A DNA stretch of 64,000 nucleotides from Diospyros lotus (Eukaryota; Streptophyta; Magnoliopsida; Ericales; Ebenaceae): contig NC_068342.1 in assembly GCF_014633365.1 (NCBI RefSeq), forward strand, positions 4,574,622 through 4,638,621, read 5' to 3'. Of the stretch, positions 1-11,022 are shown one piece after another; position 1 is the stretch's first letter, and each line of letters opens with the position of its first letter. A program made the position numbers and the translations under genes. Under the pieces are notes generated by a model that was given only the letters and a program-made list of their open reading frames with translations, did not search any database and had not been told where the DNA came from.

Positions 1-2
1 GA

Positions 3-179
3 TTCAGGGAAATTAATAATGAGGGTAAGTCTATTCTAGATTTTGCAATGGCATATGGGCTCATCATAACCAATACTAGGTTCAAAAAATGGGACGAACA
101 TTTAATCACATATAAAAATATCACATCAAGCACCCAAATAGATTACTTCCTCATCAGACGAGGACCGGGTATGTTGTAG
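3..179 (+). pseudogene. LINE endonuclease C-terminal fragment
   Basis: Reading from base 3 gives a peptide containing EGKSILDFAMAYGL, then NTRFKKWDEHLITY and QIDYFLIRR, ending at a TAG at 177-179. These are typical C-terminal strands of the apurinic endonuclease (exonuclease-endonuclease-phosphatase fold) of RTE/L1 LINEs, which nicks target DNA for target-primed reverse transcription. Only the C-terminal part is in the window. The stop and the frame change that follows show decay. Confidence 0.7.
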
Positions 180-993
180 GGATTATAAGGTGATACCAGG
201 AGAGTGTTTGACTACTCAACATAGACTTCTAGTACTTGACGTCCAAGTAAGAAATTGGAAGAGAAAAAATCACATAAAATAAAATCCAAGAATCAGGTGG
301 TGGGATTTAAAAGGGGAGAAACAACTAATCTTCAAAGAAAAATTAAGGGGTAGAAGAGAATGGAATGGAGAAGGACAGACAAACCAAATGTGGAGAGAAA
401 TGATTAATGCCCTGAGAAACACAGCAAAGGTAGTGCTTGGAGAGACAAATGGTAGAGCCCCTAACCTTAAGAAGTCTTGGTGGTGGAATGAAGAAGTGCA
501 ATTGAAAATTAAAAATAAAAAAAATTGCTATAAGGCTGTATATCAGTGCAACAATGAAGAAAATCAAAAAATTATAAAGAATCAAAAAATGCAGCAAAAA
601 AAGCTGTTAGTGAAGCAAGGTCAAAAACATACGAGAATCTATATAAACGACTTGATACAAAAGATGGAGAAAGGGATATATATAAATTAGTTAAAGCATG
701 AGAAAGAAAAACAAGGGATTTAAATCAAGTGAAATGCATAAAAGATGAAAATCAAAATGTATTAGTGAATGAGGGAGCGATTAAGGAGAGATGGAAGGAG
801 TATTTCACAAAATTATTCAATGATGATGGCGACACAAGAGTTAGGTTGGGACATCTTAGTAACTTCGAAGGGAACGTGAGTTAATACATTTTATCGACGC
901 ATAAGTCCAAATGAAATAAGGCAAGCATTAAAAAAGATGAAAAATCATAAGGCGGTGAGATCGGATAATATACCAATAGAAGCATAGAAATGC

Positions 994-1644
994 ATGGGAG
1001 AAGAGGGTATCTCCTGGCTAACGAAATTATTTAACGCGATTCTTAAATCAAAAAAGATGCCAGATGAGTGGAGGAAGAGTACTTTGGTCCCTATATATAA
1101 GAACAAAGGAGATGTTCAAAACTGTGAAAATTACAGAGGAATTAAGTTAATGAGCCATACCATGAAACTCTGGGAGAGAGTAATAGAGCAGAGGCTCAGA
1201 AAAGAAACAGAGGTCTCAGAAAATCAGTTTGGTTTCATGCCCGGTAGGTCAACAATGGAAGCTATATACCTACTGAGGCGCCTAATGGAAAGGTATCGGG
1301 ATCATCAGAAGGACCTACATATGGTGTTTATAGATCTAGAAAAGGCTTATGATAGGGTCCCTAGAGAAGTATTATGGAGGGTTTTAGAGAAGAAAGGAGT
1401 TCGAATAGCCTATATACAAGCCCTTAAGGACATGTATCATGGTGCAGAGACAAGGGTCAGAACATGCGGAGGGGATACTGAACCGTTTAAAATTACAATA
1501 GGATTGCATCAAGGTTCTGCACTAAGTCCATACTTATTTGCTTTAGTAATGGATGAACTCACTAAAGATATTCAGACAAATGTGCCATGGTGTATGCTAT
1601 TTGCAGATGACATAGTGTTGGTAGATGAACAAAAGAAGGAGTGA
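994..1644 (+). pseudogene. LINE reverse transcriptase core fragment
   Basis: This 216-residue open stretch covers most of the RT palm and fingers: [19 protein letters not shown] near residues 47-65, [14 protein letters not shown] near 77-90, the first catalytic aspartate in [15 protein letters not shown] near 111-125, [13 protein letters not shown] near 169-181, and the catalytic FADD in [12 protein letters not shown] near the end. The thumb continues in other frames after a stop at 1644. The enzyme would copy LINE RNA at the nicked target. The element is not translatable as a whole. Confidence 0.85.
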
Positions 1645-2039
1645 ACACTAAGCTTGAGTTATGGAGAAACAATTTAGAATCTAAGGGATTTAAATTAAGC
1701 AGAAAGAAAACATAATATATGGAATGTAAATTTAGTAAGAATGCAAGAGTGGAGGATGTTATAATAAAATTGGAAGATCAAATCTTACAAAGAAAAGACC
1801 ATTTTCGATATTTGGAATCAGTGATTCAAAAAGATGGAGAAATTCACGAGGATGTCACACATAGAATTAAGGCAAGTTGGCTAAAATAGAGAAATGCATC
1901 GAGGGTGTTATGTGATGATAAAATCTCATTAAAATTGAAAGGAAAATTCTATAGGACAGCTATAAGGCCAGTTTTGTTGTACGGCTCAGAATGTTGGGCA
2001 GTCAAATACCAACATGAGTAAAAGACGAGTGTAGCAGAG

Positions 2040-2339
2040 ATGAGGGTGTTAAGATGGATGTGCGGCCATACAAGAAAAAATAAAATTAGAAATGAAGTTA
2101 TTTGTAATAAGATAGGAGTAGTGCCAATAGAGGAGAAGATGAGAGAGACTAGACTAAGATGGTTTGATCATGTGAGAAGGAGACCAAGAGACGTTCCTGT
2201 GAGGAGAGTTGATGAAATGGAACAATTAATCAAAAAAAGAGGTAGATGCAGACCTAAGAAGACTTTGAGGGAGACATTAAAGTTTGATACGAAGTGTATG
2301 GATCTCAATGAAGATATGACAAAAGATAGAAATATATGA
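2040..2339 (+). pseudogene. LINE C-terminal domain fragment
   Basis: A 99-codon frame has the sequence features of the RTE C-terminal tail, including MRVLRWMCGHTRKNKIRNE and ETRLRWFDHVRRRP. It sits after the RT thumb and directly before the 3' UTR with the GTT-repeat tail. Function is inferred to be RNA or target binding by analogy with related LINEs. Confidence 0.65.
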
Positions 2340-2848
2340 AAGTCTAGAATTCATGTAGCCGACCCCACATAGTGGGATAAAGGCTGGATATGTTGTTGTT
2401 GTTGTTTAGAATTTGCATTACGTATTTCCTTTTACTCAAAACATTTTTGAATTCTTACCCAATAAATTACAGGGAATACCAAATAGAACTAGATTCCCCC
2501 GCCCGCCCCCTCTTTTTCCATTCAAAAAATTGAATTGTGAACAGAGTTCTATTTCAGGGAGGAAAAAACTGGATTCCCCATTCTTATCTTTTAGTGCTCT
2601 TGTCCTGTTCACCTTTTTTGTTCTCATTTTCTTGATGAGCTGTTTTGTTGAGCAATCATAGTTTTGTGTTTTGGGCTGCCTTTTGTGATTGTACAGAGTT
2701 CAGCCATTTTGTCAGTTTTTCTTGTTGTCTATTAAAAAGAAAAGAAAAGAACATGGACCAGTGATATGAACTGTTCGGTATAACCCACAAGGGAAAACCC
2801 TAACAGCAGCTAGAAGAAATAGAAAAATTTGAAGGACCCATAAATGAG

Positions 2849-3022
2849 GCAAGCCATGGTTGCAACAATAAGGCTGCTCTTTTATGACCAAAAGGCCATG
2901 AGTTCGAGTTGTTCGAACAGCCTCTTGCTAAAAAGAAAAAAGCATAGGGAAAGCTGTGTATGAAAAAATCCTCCCCCAACCCTCACAAAGTGGGAAGCCT
3001 CATGCACTCCCATTGCCCTTTA
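2849..3022 (+). mobile_element. Au-like SINE copy 1
   Basis: A tRNA-derived SINE. A B-box-like GAGTTCGAGTT follows an A-box-like region. Then come AACAGCCTCTTGC, a purine-rich run, CCTCACAAAGTGGGAAGCCTC and the family-typical end CATGCACT...GCCCTTTAT. The order matches the Au SINE of angiosperms as I remember it. It is diverged, and TSDs are not obvious. Confidence 0.6.
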
Positions 3023-3329
3023 TCTCAAGTACCCATGCAAACAAATGTGTTTATAAACAAAGTAAATGTAAAGAAGAAAACAGGATGGCTAAAAAACACA
3101 TGCACACATAAAAATGCTTCTAGGGTCAGAATGGTTTATATAATTGGTCTTCAAGGGAGCCCATTGCATCACACTATTTCCTTCAGCAGCCATCACGAGG
3201 ATCTTTTTCACTCCTCACTGTCCTTCTACACTTGGAAATTATCCAAACTAAGCTACAACAATGACTTCTCTGCTAGCTTTTATACCTTATATTTATGTTT
3301 TTATATTCAGTGATGACAATTTGAGGGTA

Positions 3330-3502
3330 CCCCTCAATAACAATGGTAAGGTTGGTCCTTTGTAACCAGAAGCTCACTGGTTTGGATTGTGAAAACAGCC
3401 TCTTTGCCACACACACACAAAAAAAAAGAAGGGGGAAGGCCGCATACAAATATGACTGGCCCTTACAAAGCAGGGAGACTCATGCACTGAGGATGCCATT
3501 TA
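3330..3502 (+). mobile_element. Au-like SINE copy 2
   Basis: Shares with copy 1 the blocks ACAGCCTCTTTGCCAC, a purine run, GCCGCATACAAATATGAC, CTTACAAAGCAGGGAGACTC and CATGCACTGAGGATGCCATT. The B box is degraded. It lies about 300 bp from copy 1, in the same orientation and the same MED14 intron. Confidence 0.55.
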
Positions 3503-3677
3503 TTCAATGATAACAATTAGAATACTAAGAAACAGAAAAAAAAAGTCAAATGATTTCAACAATATAACTTAAGTGAAGCATGCACACTAAACAATGTACC
3601 ATGAACAAAGAAAAATAAGAAACTTAAGAATGAACAGCAACTTTTGCAAATTTATAAACCAAACGCTATGGTCTTAC

Positions 3678-4759
3678 CCCACAAAGAAGCGCAATGCTGG
3701 CTGCTCCTGGTCCAAATTTAACAGCGCACCTTCGTTGTCCTTCAAAATTGACCCTAGGATCTCTTTCAAAAGAGCAGGTAACTGTGCAAATAGCCACAAA
3801 ACTCCGAGGTACTTGAGAATTCCTCTAAGAACTTTCTTCAGTGCAACAAGAGGAACCCAACCCCCACCATAACCTCCATCATCCCCAAGTCCAATTATTG
3901 CTGTATTCAGTTCCCCTCTCACATGAGCAGGGACACCTGCACCAGATGATCTACGGATAGGTAGGCCTGCACTCACCGCAGGCAAACTTGAAATTGCTGA
4001 AAGGGCATTTCCCATACGGCTGAGACCAGAACCTTGATTCCCAGACCTAGGTAGTCCACCAGAACCTGGGATATTGATTCTGTTCCCACTAGAATTTGAA
4101 AGCTGAGAAGCTGAACTTGGATTTGGAATGTTAGCATTTGCCAGTCCAACTCCCTGTTGACTACCAGTAAAATTAGTATCCAAACCATTCAATTCCTGAG
4201 CCACATGCTCCATAATAAAAGGTCGAAATTGTGGGCATGGCAACGATCCTCCAGTTGAAGGCCCCTCCTTGGGCGGAGTTGCTGGTTGCAACCAAACCTG
4301 GTCTCCAGCAAAGCAGCGCATATCAACTGCAAAGAATTTTCGATATATTATACGAATCCAGTAGGGGCCACGAAGTACAACAGATACATCTATAGGCAAC
4401 AGTGAGCTAGGAACAATTCCAGGGCCACCTCGGCCAGCAGCAGCCAACATTGCAGCTCCATGAAGGTTGTGATTTCCAAATGAGCTCATAGTAGCAGATC
4501 CAACAGGATTGCCGCCAGGCCCAGAAGTAGCCTGAGTAGCATTTGTTGTTGGACTACCTTGCAAGTGTCCTTGGGCTTGGATGTAACCACTTTGTTTTGC
4601 CATAGAAGAAATAGCCGCTGTAACGCCAGGAACTGCAGAAGCAGGGCCAGCTCTTGCAGGCCGTGTTGCTGCCGCAAGAGCATGCAAAGGTCCAGCAGTG
4701 AGACGAATGCAGTCCAGAAACGATGCAACTTCTGCACCATTTATGAAGTCTTCCAGAAA
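3678..4759 (-). CDS. MED14: MED14 exon (sixth in window): C-terminal half
   Basis: This exon encodes about residues 1117-1476 of the window-encoded MED14, the large scaffold subunit of Mediator that links head, middle and tail modules and bridges transcription factors to RNA polymerase II in the nucleus. It opens with FLEDFINGAEVASFLDCIRL, includes SLLPIDVSVVLRGPYWIRI, MRCFAGDQVWLQPATPPK and HVRGELNTAIIGLGDD, and ends ALRFFVG. Between conserved blocks lies a Gly/Ser/Asn-rich low-complexity linker. The acceptor is TTGCTCCAG at 4768-4760. The donor is GTAAGA after GTGGG at 3678, leaving two bases to be completed by the next exon outside the window. The frame has no stop. These blocks are strongly conserved in plant MED14 (known from Arabidopsis SWP), so the call is firm. 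Confidence 0.95.
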
Positions 4760-5169
4760 CTGGAGCAAAGACAATAGTCAATTATCAAGTGTGAAAGACA
4801 ATCTTGCATTTCTAAAAGCAGAATCACAAAAGTGGAATTAACAAGCCAGACAAACCAATAATTTTTCCAATCAATGATTTGAGAGGTGGAATGGAAGAAT
4901 TCAACATATTTTCCCAATCAAGTTCATTAACTGCCAAAGTCAGCCTATTGATGTATCATACACACCAACCTCATTAACTAAATCTTATCAGAGAAAACAA
5001 GACAAGAAATCCAAGCTTGACACCAACTCATGTAACCAAAAAATTAATTTACTTGTGCTAAATTCCTAGGGGATTAAATTTAAGCAGCAATTTCCAAGAT
5101 ACGGTATTCATAAGGGAAGAGAGAACAAAGAACAAAGTCAATGAAAACACCCAAAAAAATAGATACAAA

Positions 5170-5210
<41 letters not shown>

Positions 5211-5214
5211 AAAC
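4760..5214 (-). other. MED14 intron of 455 bp
   Basis: A short phase-0 intron with donor GTTTGT at 5214-5209 and acceptor TTGCTCCAG at 4760. It holds a GA/CT microsatellite starting a few bases after the donor. Nothing else is recognisable. Confidence 0.85.
5172..5208. repeat. (AG)n microsatellite beside a splice donor
   Basis: An uninterrupted AG dinucleotide run of about 37 bases. On the MED14 strand it reads as CT and starts about 6 bases into the intron, immediately after the donor GTTTGT. It gives a long intronic polypyrimidine tract at the 5' end of the intron. Confidence 0.95.
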
Positions 5215-6239
5215 CTTGGTGTGAGGCCAAAGTTGGTCAGGAGAAACATGCATTGTACAGCCCTCTTTACCAGATTCCCACTCAACAACAAAGCGGGCAA
5301 GGACTGCTGAACCAAAACTAAACCAAAAACTTGTAAGTCCAACTTCCTCAATGCGAAAAGCCCTCCTCATCTGTTCTGAAAATTTATCTGCTGTCTCTGG
5401 AACACCTTTTACACCAGTTGGCACCTTACCATCAGAGTTGGGTCCACCTTCTTCCAATTTCTCATCTGGTCTTACTCCAAGGAGTCTCCGCATTCCAAGT
5501 GCAAACATTCTAGCATTAGAGAGTCTTTGGATATCTGCCACTAACTTCTTAATACTATCTGTGTCAACAGAATGGTAACTCAAAACAACACCTTCAGAAT
5601 CATAACGAATATGAGAATCTACATCAGATGTATTGGCAATACGAACTCCAGAACCCCATGGTGTATTCTTGCTTCCCTTTTGAAGTTCCCACAAATCCCT
5701 GAAGTGCTGGTCATTAATTTTGACATCCCAGTGCATGCTTCCAGGTCGACCAAGTCGCAAACATATGTGTTTCCATGTATTGCCTGCTGCAAATGGGAGT
5801 CTGAACCATAAATTTGAGGATGCATTTCTTAAACCCACTTCTTCAACATAAGGAATGTCCAGCGCATCCATCTGGCTAGTTAGTCTAGCGTGCTTGATAC
5901 AAAGTGAGCAATGCCTAACTACATGAAGAAGAGCTGAAACATATATGCCAGAGGGTGCATTTCCTTTATTTGCTTCAGCAATTAGACTCGCATAGCTGTA
6001 ACATTCAGTTTTTCCAGTCACCTCTGGTAAAATGAGTGCCTGTGGTGAAGAAGTCTGTTGACTGAATCCTGATTCTGCGATCCTCCTCCTCTTATGAAAT
6101 CCTGAATGAACCTCTAAATTCCCAAGTGACGGAACCAAACTCAGCATATCTGAAACTGAACGCTTCCGTGGCCTTTTATCGTGCCTAGCAATAGCATCAA
6201 GGCTTGGGCTAGAACCAACTGCAATATCTGGTACTTGAG
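5215..6239 (-). CDS. MED14: MED14 exon (fifth in window)
   Basis: Encodes about residues 775-1116. Conserved blocks include RPRKRSVSDMLSLVPSL near the start, SLIAEANKGNAPSGIYVSAL, LRLGRPGSMHWDVKINDQHF, DLWELQKGSKNTPWGSGV, SVDTDSIKKLVADIQRLSNA and, at the end, VEWESGKEGCTMHVSPDQLW followed by PHTK. The lysine- and arginine-rich start could include a nuclear-localisation element (inference). The exon starts with CT at 6239 after TTTCAG. These two bases complete a codon begun by the T at 6340. It ends at AAG before GTTTGT. There are no internal stops. Confidence 0.95.
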
Positions 6240-6339
6240 CTGAAACTAGAAAATTGATCACAAATAAAGCTATAAGAAAACATTGTGCAGTGGGAATTTA
6301 TTCCAGCTAATACAAATAACCAAGAATAAAGTATCTTAC
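6240..6339 (-). other. MED14 intron of 100 bp
   Basis: A short phase-1 intron. The donor used is GTAAGA at 6339-6334. A second GT four bases upstream (GTATGT, 6343) would break the frame. The acceptor is TTTCAG ending at 6240. Confidence 0.8.
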
Positions 6340-7309
6340 ATACGGTAGTTGTAGCCCAAGAGCTAGATCTGGAAACTTTAAAAGATCCAACTGCAGTCCC
6401 GGTTGTTGAGCTTTTGGGCACATTAGGTTTTCCAGTTGGTGCAGAAACTCTAGGGCCAGTCAGTCTTGGTGGGGATAATAATCGAGATGACCTATTTCCA
6501 GAAGCAATCAGATCATCTTCATCCATTGTATTACAAGAATCAGTAGAATGTGGAGATCTAAGAGAAGCTAAATCCTGCTCAGATTTTGAAGCTGAAAGCT
6601 TTTTCAAAGTTGTGCTCCTCCCAGGACCAGAAGATGGTGAATTGCCAGAACCAGACAGCATAATGCCTTTCAAATTGCCCAACGGATAAGCAGAACCATT
6701 ATAATGGGGGGATCCACTTGAAACTTTAGAAATTCCTCCCTCCCACATTGGGGAGGAGGTTCCAGCTTTCAAACTTTGGAAATTCATTGGAAGGGAGCCA
6801 AAATGTGAAGCAGAAGGACTGAGTGATGAAGAGAGACTCTGAGCAGAAAAAGATTGTGCAGACGACCCTCTTTCAAGTTCAAACACTTCATCAACAATAG
6901 AAGAAAAGCTCGATGAATGATTTCCAGAACTAAACAAAGAACCCTCAAGGCTGAGCTCTGAGAGAATACTCTGCTCATGAGTCTGATTATTACCTACAGC
7001 ATTAGGTGTAAGTGCAAGCACTTTTCTACAGTCAAGAAGACTCAAATTGATTTCATCTTCAAGCATCTGAATCTGACTAATATCAACATTTTTTATGCGG
7101 ACAACATTATTTATGTCACCTAAATAATAAGCTTTTCCGGATGAATCAGATTGAGTCTCTAGCAATTTAAAAAGAGGTTTAAAATCCTTATCAAGCTGCA
7201 TTAGCAAAAAATATGAGCTCCCACAGTCTGGAAATCCCATCAGCAATGAACTTGGACCATTCAAAATGTTCTTCGGCACCTTCACTGCAGCATAGCCATG
7301 TTCATAAAC
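6340..7309 (-). CDS. MED14: MED14 exon (fourth in window)
   Basis: Encodes about residues 452-774. It begins VYEHGYAAVKVPKNILNGPS and contains LLMGFPDCGSSYFLLMQLDK and DFKPLFKLLETQSDSSGKA, both typical of plant MED14. It then runs into a long Ser-rich, weakly conserved linker (for example SAQSLSSSLSPSASHF) that continues to the end. The acceptor is CTTGCAG ending at 7310. The frame runs 323 codons plus one base to the donor GTAAGA. The Ser-rich part is probably disordered, as in homologues. Confidence 0.93.
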
Positions 7310-7656
7310 CTGCAAGAGTTAAATGGTCCAGATAGATTAGTACCTATAAAACAAAATATAGGAAGTGATCTATCAAATGTACAAAGATATTCATATTTCA
7401 AACCAGAGCTCTCTAAATTGACAAATTCTACTCATAGAAGTTCTTGAGTGGAAACTGAACTATAGCAGGTAAACCAAAGGCCAAACATCAAATACATTCC
7501 ATTACTCGCTTGGACTTGCCCAAAAATCAACACCTTTCACTTTTTCCTTCAGGAACCCATACACAAGTGTGAGATTTTTATAAGGTAAACATACCATTCA
7601 CCAGATCGTGAAAGTAAGGTAAATTGCGAAATATTGGATCAGATCTGTTAAAGCAT

Positions 7657-7944
7657 GTTGACTGTAGCATACGGTAGCTTTAGTTGTAGCTTGTGCTGTG
7701 TTTGTTAGCTATAGCTTGCGCTGTGTTTTAAGTTAAGTTGTTTAGGCGCTTATTTCAGTATGTTGATGTAAGAGCTTTAGCTGTCTTCTATATAAACAGC
7801 AAAGCTAGTTGATTGTAGTTGCGGTTTTCTTTCTTTAATAAGAATTACGAAGTTAGTGCAATCTTCCTCTTCTCTGTTCGTTCATCTCTCCTAGGGTTTA
7901 CTGAGTTTTTACAAGATCAACTTCATCATACTCAACTGTCAGCA
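7657..7944 (+). repeat. Putative solo LTR, unrelated to family S
   Basis: Begins TGTTGACTGTAGC, has a TATA-like TCTATATAAACAGC at about 7785-7798 followed by a pyrimidine-rich leader, and ends near AACTGTCAGCA. The layout resembles a U3-R-U5 LTR. The flanks AAGCA and CAGCA are only weakly alike, so the right border and the solo-LTR status are uncertain. Confidence 0.4.
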
Positions 7945-8068
7945 TCTTGGGTAAAAATACTAAGCAAGGGCAGAAGTTCTACAAACACTTTGTTTTAGTG
8001 ATAAAAATGGTACATCAAATACAATGTGCTCAATTTTCATTCATGGGATAGATGTTGTATAAACTAGA

Positions 8069-8328
8069 TGTGGAAAAGAATATTTTTCTGTGTTGTACTG
8101 TGGAACTGTACACTGGGTATTTATTACAAATGTGAATCCTGATTTAGGCAACCAATCCCAAATAATTAGGGATTAGTCAAATCAATCAAGGAAGAAAAAA
8201 ATAAAGGAAATAATACCAATAAGGAAACATAATCTTATCCTAATAAAGAAAAGAAAACTCTATAAATAAGGAAATAGAGATATTCTAGGAAGGAAATAAT
8301 TTTAGGAGAGATTTCTGAATTTCTAATA
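8069..8328 (-). repeat. Copia A 3' LTR
   Basis: 260 bp, written on the plus strand as TGTGGAAAAGAATA... to ...TTTCTAATA. It matches the right LTR at 13453 over the first ~150 bp with scattered differences. In the sense direction it would start TATTAG, a mutated TGTTAG. Confidence 0.85.
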
Positions 8329-8456
8329 CTCTCCCTAAAGTTCGTGAGTAGATATCATCTATTCACAACTTGCTGATAATCTCCTGCAATATTGACACTG
8401 GTAGTCCCTTGGTCAATACATCGGCTAGCTGGCCATCCGTTGGAATATAAGGAGTA

Positions 8457-9916
8457 CTAATCAATCCACGACAAGCTTTTCCTTATGAAGTGGCAATCTA
8501 CTTCAATATGTTTGGTTCGATCATGTTGAACCAGATTGTAAGTAATATTGACGGCTAAATTGTTATTACAATAAATTCTCAAAGTCCCTTCTTGCTTATC
8601 TTTGAGATCTTGAACAATGATCTTGAGCCATGAAATTCGCAAACTCCATACGCCATTGCTCTAAGTCAGCTTCCACACTAGATCTAGCACCCACACTTTA
8701 TTTCTTAGTTCCCCAAGTTACTAAGTTCCCACTCAGAAAAGTGCAATAAATTGATGTGGACCTTCTATTCGTGAGAGATGTAGCATAAACAAATAGTCAA
8801 CTTGGTACCTTTCCTAAACAGGATACATTTCCCTAGAGATGTTTTAAGATAATGGAGGATTCTGAAGACAACTTGCATATTCTCTTCTCTAGAGTCATGC
8901 ATGAATTGATTTACCACTCCAATTGCATAAGCTATGTCCGGCCTTGTATGGGATAGATAAGTCTACTCACTAGTCTCTGATATCTTCTCTTTATCGATCA
9001 AACTACTCACTCCCTTTCCAATTATTTTTTAGTTGGATCAATAGGAGTACTTCCTGCCTTGCTATTGAGACTTCTAGTTTCTTTGAGGAGATCCAAAACA
9101 TACTTTCTTTGATATATAAAGATGCCCTTCTTAAAATAGGCCACCTCAATACCAAGAAAGTATTTGAGCTTGCCAAGGATATTGATCTCAAATTCTCACA
9201 CTTCTTAAGGGACTCTTATTCAATTTTATCATCCCCAGTCATAATTATATCATCAGTGTACACCAAAAGGGTAGTAACCATACCTTGACTTGAATGCTTA
9301 ATAAACAACGTGTGATCTCTCCTACTTTGCTTGTAGCCCATTTCAAGCATTGCTTTCGTGAATCTTCCAAACCATGCTCTTGGGGATTGTATGAGACCAT
9401 ACAAAGCCTTTTTTTTAGTCTGCACACCTGATTAGCTCTAAAGTTCTAGTCAAAAGCTAGTGGCGAATCCATAAAAACTTCCTCTTAAAGTTCTCCATGT
9501 AAGAATGCATTCTTCACATCATTTGTTGCAAACACCAACTAAAATTGGCTGCAAGGGAGAGCAATACTCATACCATATTCATTTTTACTACTGGCACAAA
9601 CTTCTCTTAGTAATCAACTCCAAGTGTACCCTTTAATGACCAGCCTTACCTTATACCTTTCAAGGGTTCCATCTACCTTATACTTGAGGATGTAGACCCA
9701 TTTGCATCCTACCAGTTCCTTCCCCATGGGTAAAGTCACAACTTCCCACGAGTTATTCTTCTTTAGTGTATTTATCTCCATTTTCATAGCTTGTATCCAA
9801 TCCTTATTCTCTAAAGCCTCATTTAATGAGGTGGGAATAGCGATTGAATCAAGAGCGATGATAAAGGTTTTGTGTTGAGGTGCTAAACAAACTGGGAGAT
9901 GGGATGATGGGTACAA
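8457..9916 (-). pseudogene. Copia A reverse transcriptase-RNase H remnant
   Basis: Sense order runs right to left. The RT start lies at about 9870-9620 (MKMEINTLKKNNSWEVV, GCKWVYILKYKVDGTLERYK). The RT core is at 9425-9216 (ALYGLIQSPRAWFGRFTKAM, then LLVYTDDIIMTGD). The RNase H end is at 8642-8457 (CNNNLAVNITYNLVQHDRTK, HIEVDCHFIRKS). The catalytic box is YTDD where copia elements normally have YVDD. Frame shifts separate the blocks. The enzyme would make cDNA inside gag particles but is not functional here. Confidence 0.85.
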
Positions 9917-9977
9917 TTCTCGCTAGCTTTTCTCAATGCAATAGGTAAATCTAAATCACAAAATTCAAGTTCATAAC

Positions 9978-10582
9978 TGTTAAAATGGGGAGCACTGGTA
10001 GTCCAAGAAATCACCCTATGAACCAACAAATATGCTCACTCTTGAACACTCTCTCACTGATTCAACAAACCAACATAAATAGGAATTAAAAAAATTCACA
10101 ATTCAAGATATAAATAAGAAAATCAAACCACAAGATGCTGATTTTATCCTGGTTCGAACTGGTTTACACCAGTCCTACATCCAGCAGTCAAAACACCCCC
10201 TCGAGTAGCTTTCTTTATTCAAAATGAATGATCAGTACACAGCAGAGATCCCTTCCTTCTATTTCTCGCGTACAACAGGACTTTGCACTCCAAGTTTACA
10301 AAGCTATCTCTCAAACTCTAGCCTTTCTCTCAGAACAATCAGTACTCGTTACAAATAGAAAATGAGAACTCTCACCTCTCTCAGCTACCCCCTGCCCTCT
10401 ATTTATAATAGGGGGCAGACATCCCAATATAAACTAATTGGGGTTAGGTAATTATAGTTTTAACCCCCAAACTTATACTAATAACACTTAGGAATTATTT
10501 CTAACTGCTTATCTACCCCTTAGCCGACATAAGTCATTGTCTTCAATGATCTTCTAGTATAACTTGAGACAACATTTTAACA
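9978..10582 (-). repeat. S-family solo LTR 1, nested in copia A
   Basis: 605 bp beginning TGTTAAAATG and ending CATTTTAACA, flanked by a perfect 5-bp TSD (ATAAC at 9973-9977 and 10583-10587). On the sense (minus) strand it has a TATA-like CTATTATAAATAGAGGG. It also carries the family block CTGGATGTAGG-stem-GAACCAGGATAA (10184-10146), with arms ACTGGT/ACCAGT. No internal element sequence is attached, so it is a solo LTR. It splits copia A between integrase and RT. Confidence 0.9.
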
Positions 10583-11022
10583 ATAACCAAATGAAGTAGG
10601 TTGAGTGATTTCATTACTTAATACTGGACTAGTTGCTTAGATTTGTGTCGGTTCCAAATTGGACTTCGACCTCCTTGAGTAAACTTGTAGTTTGGTTGGC
10701 CCCAAAGCTGTCTTTGGAGCTGGTGTTGTTCTTAAGCCATGGTGTCCACTGTCCACCAATGAATCAAGTGGAGATGAAGTAGGTGGTATATCAGAGGAGG
10801 AAGGAAGTGGTACTAGAGGAAGTGGTATTGTGAAGTCTAATCCTTTATCTTCCAATGAATGCTCCCCCTAAAGATAGGGATTGGAGGAAGGGAAACAAGG
10901 CTTTTTTTCATTGAAGGTGACATCCATGGTGACGAAGATTCTACGGGTCAATGGGTGATAACATTAATAGCCTTTTTGAGTGTTAAGAGTACCCAACAAA
11001 GATACATCTTAGAGCTCTAGGG

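Larger units (their letters stand above)
1..2407 (+). mobile_element. RTE-type LINE, 5' truncated by window edge
   Basis: A non-LTR retrotransposon lies in the left-most MED14 intron, antisense to the gene. Visible in order are the end of an endonuclease domain (3-179), a reverse transcriptase (RT) core (994-1644) and a basic C-terminal segment (2040-2339). The reading frame is broken by several stops and shifts. The 3' end carries GACCCCACATAGTGGGATAA followed by a GTT repeat (about 2390-2407) instead of poly(A). That tail and the protein order fit the plant RTE clade better than L1; the clade call is from memory. The 5' end lies outside the window, so no TSD can be checked. The copy is dead. 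Confidence 0.8.
2408..3677 (-). other. MED14 intron (left-most), part outside LINE
   Basis: This is intron sequence downstream of the exon ending at 3678, whose donor is GTAAGA at 3677-3672. It holds two SINE copies and otherwise AT-rich sequence with no recognisable gene. I looked on the minus strand for the next conserved MED14 exon (after the residues RFFVG) and did not find it, so the rest of the gene lies beyond the left edge. Confidence 0.7.

Noticed and set aside
2849..3022. tRNA gene
   Set aside because: B-box-like sequence is part of a diverged SINE head; no cloverleaf or anticodon arm can be drawn. No tRNA, rRNA or CRISPR array was seen elsewhere in the window.
2408..3677. The next C-terminal MED14 exon might lie left of 3678
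   Set aside because: No conserved continuation in the right phase is found between the LINE and the exon; the gene must continue past the left edge.
9978..10582. S-family unit as a MITE because of its TGTTAAAATG/CATTTTAACA ends
   Set aside because: The 5-bp TSD, TG...CA ends, TATA-like box and a defined sense orientation fit an LTR; the long inverted ends are seen only in some copies.
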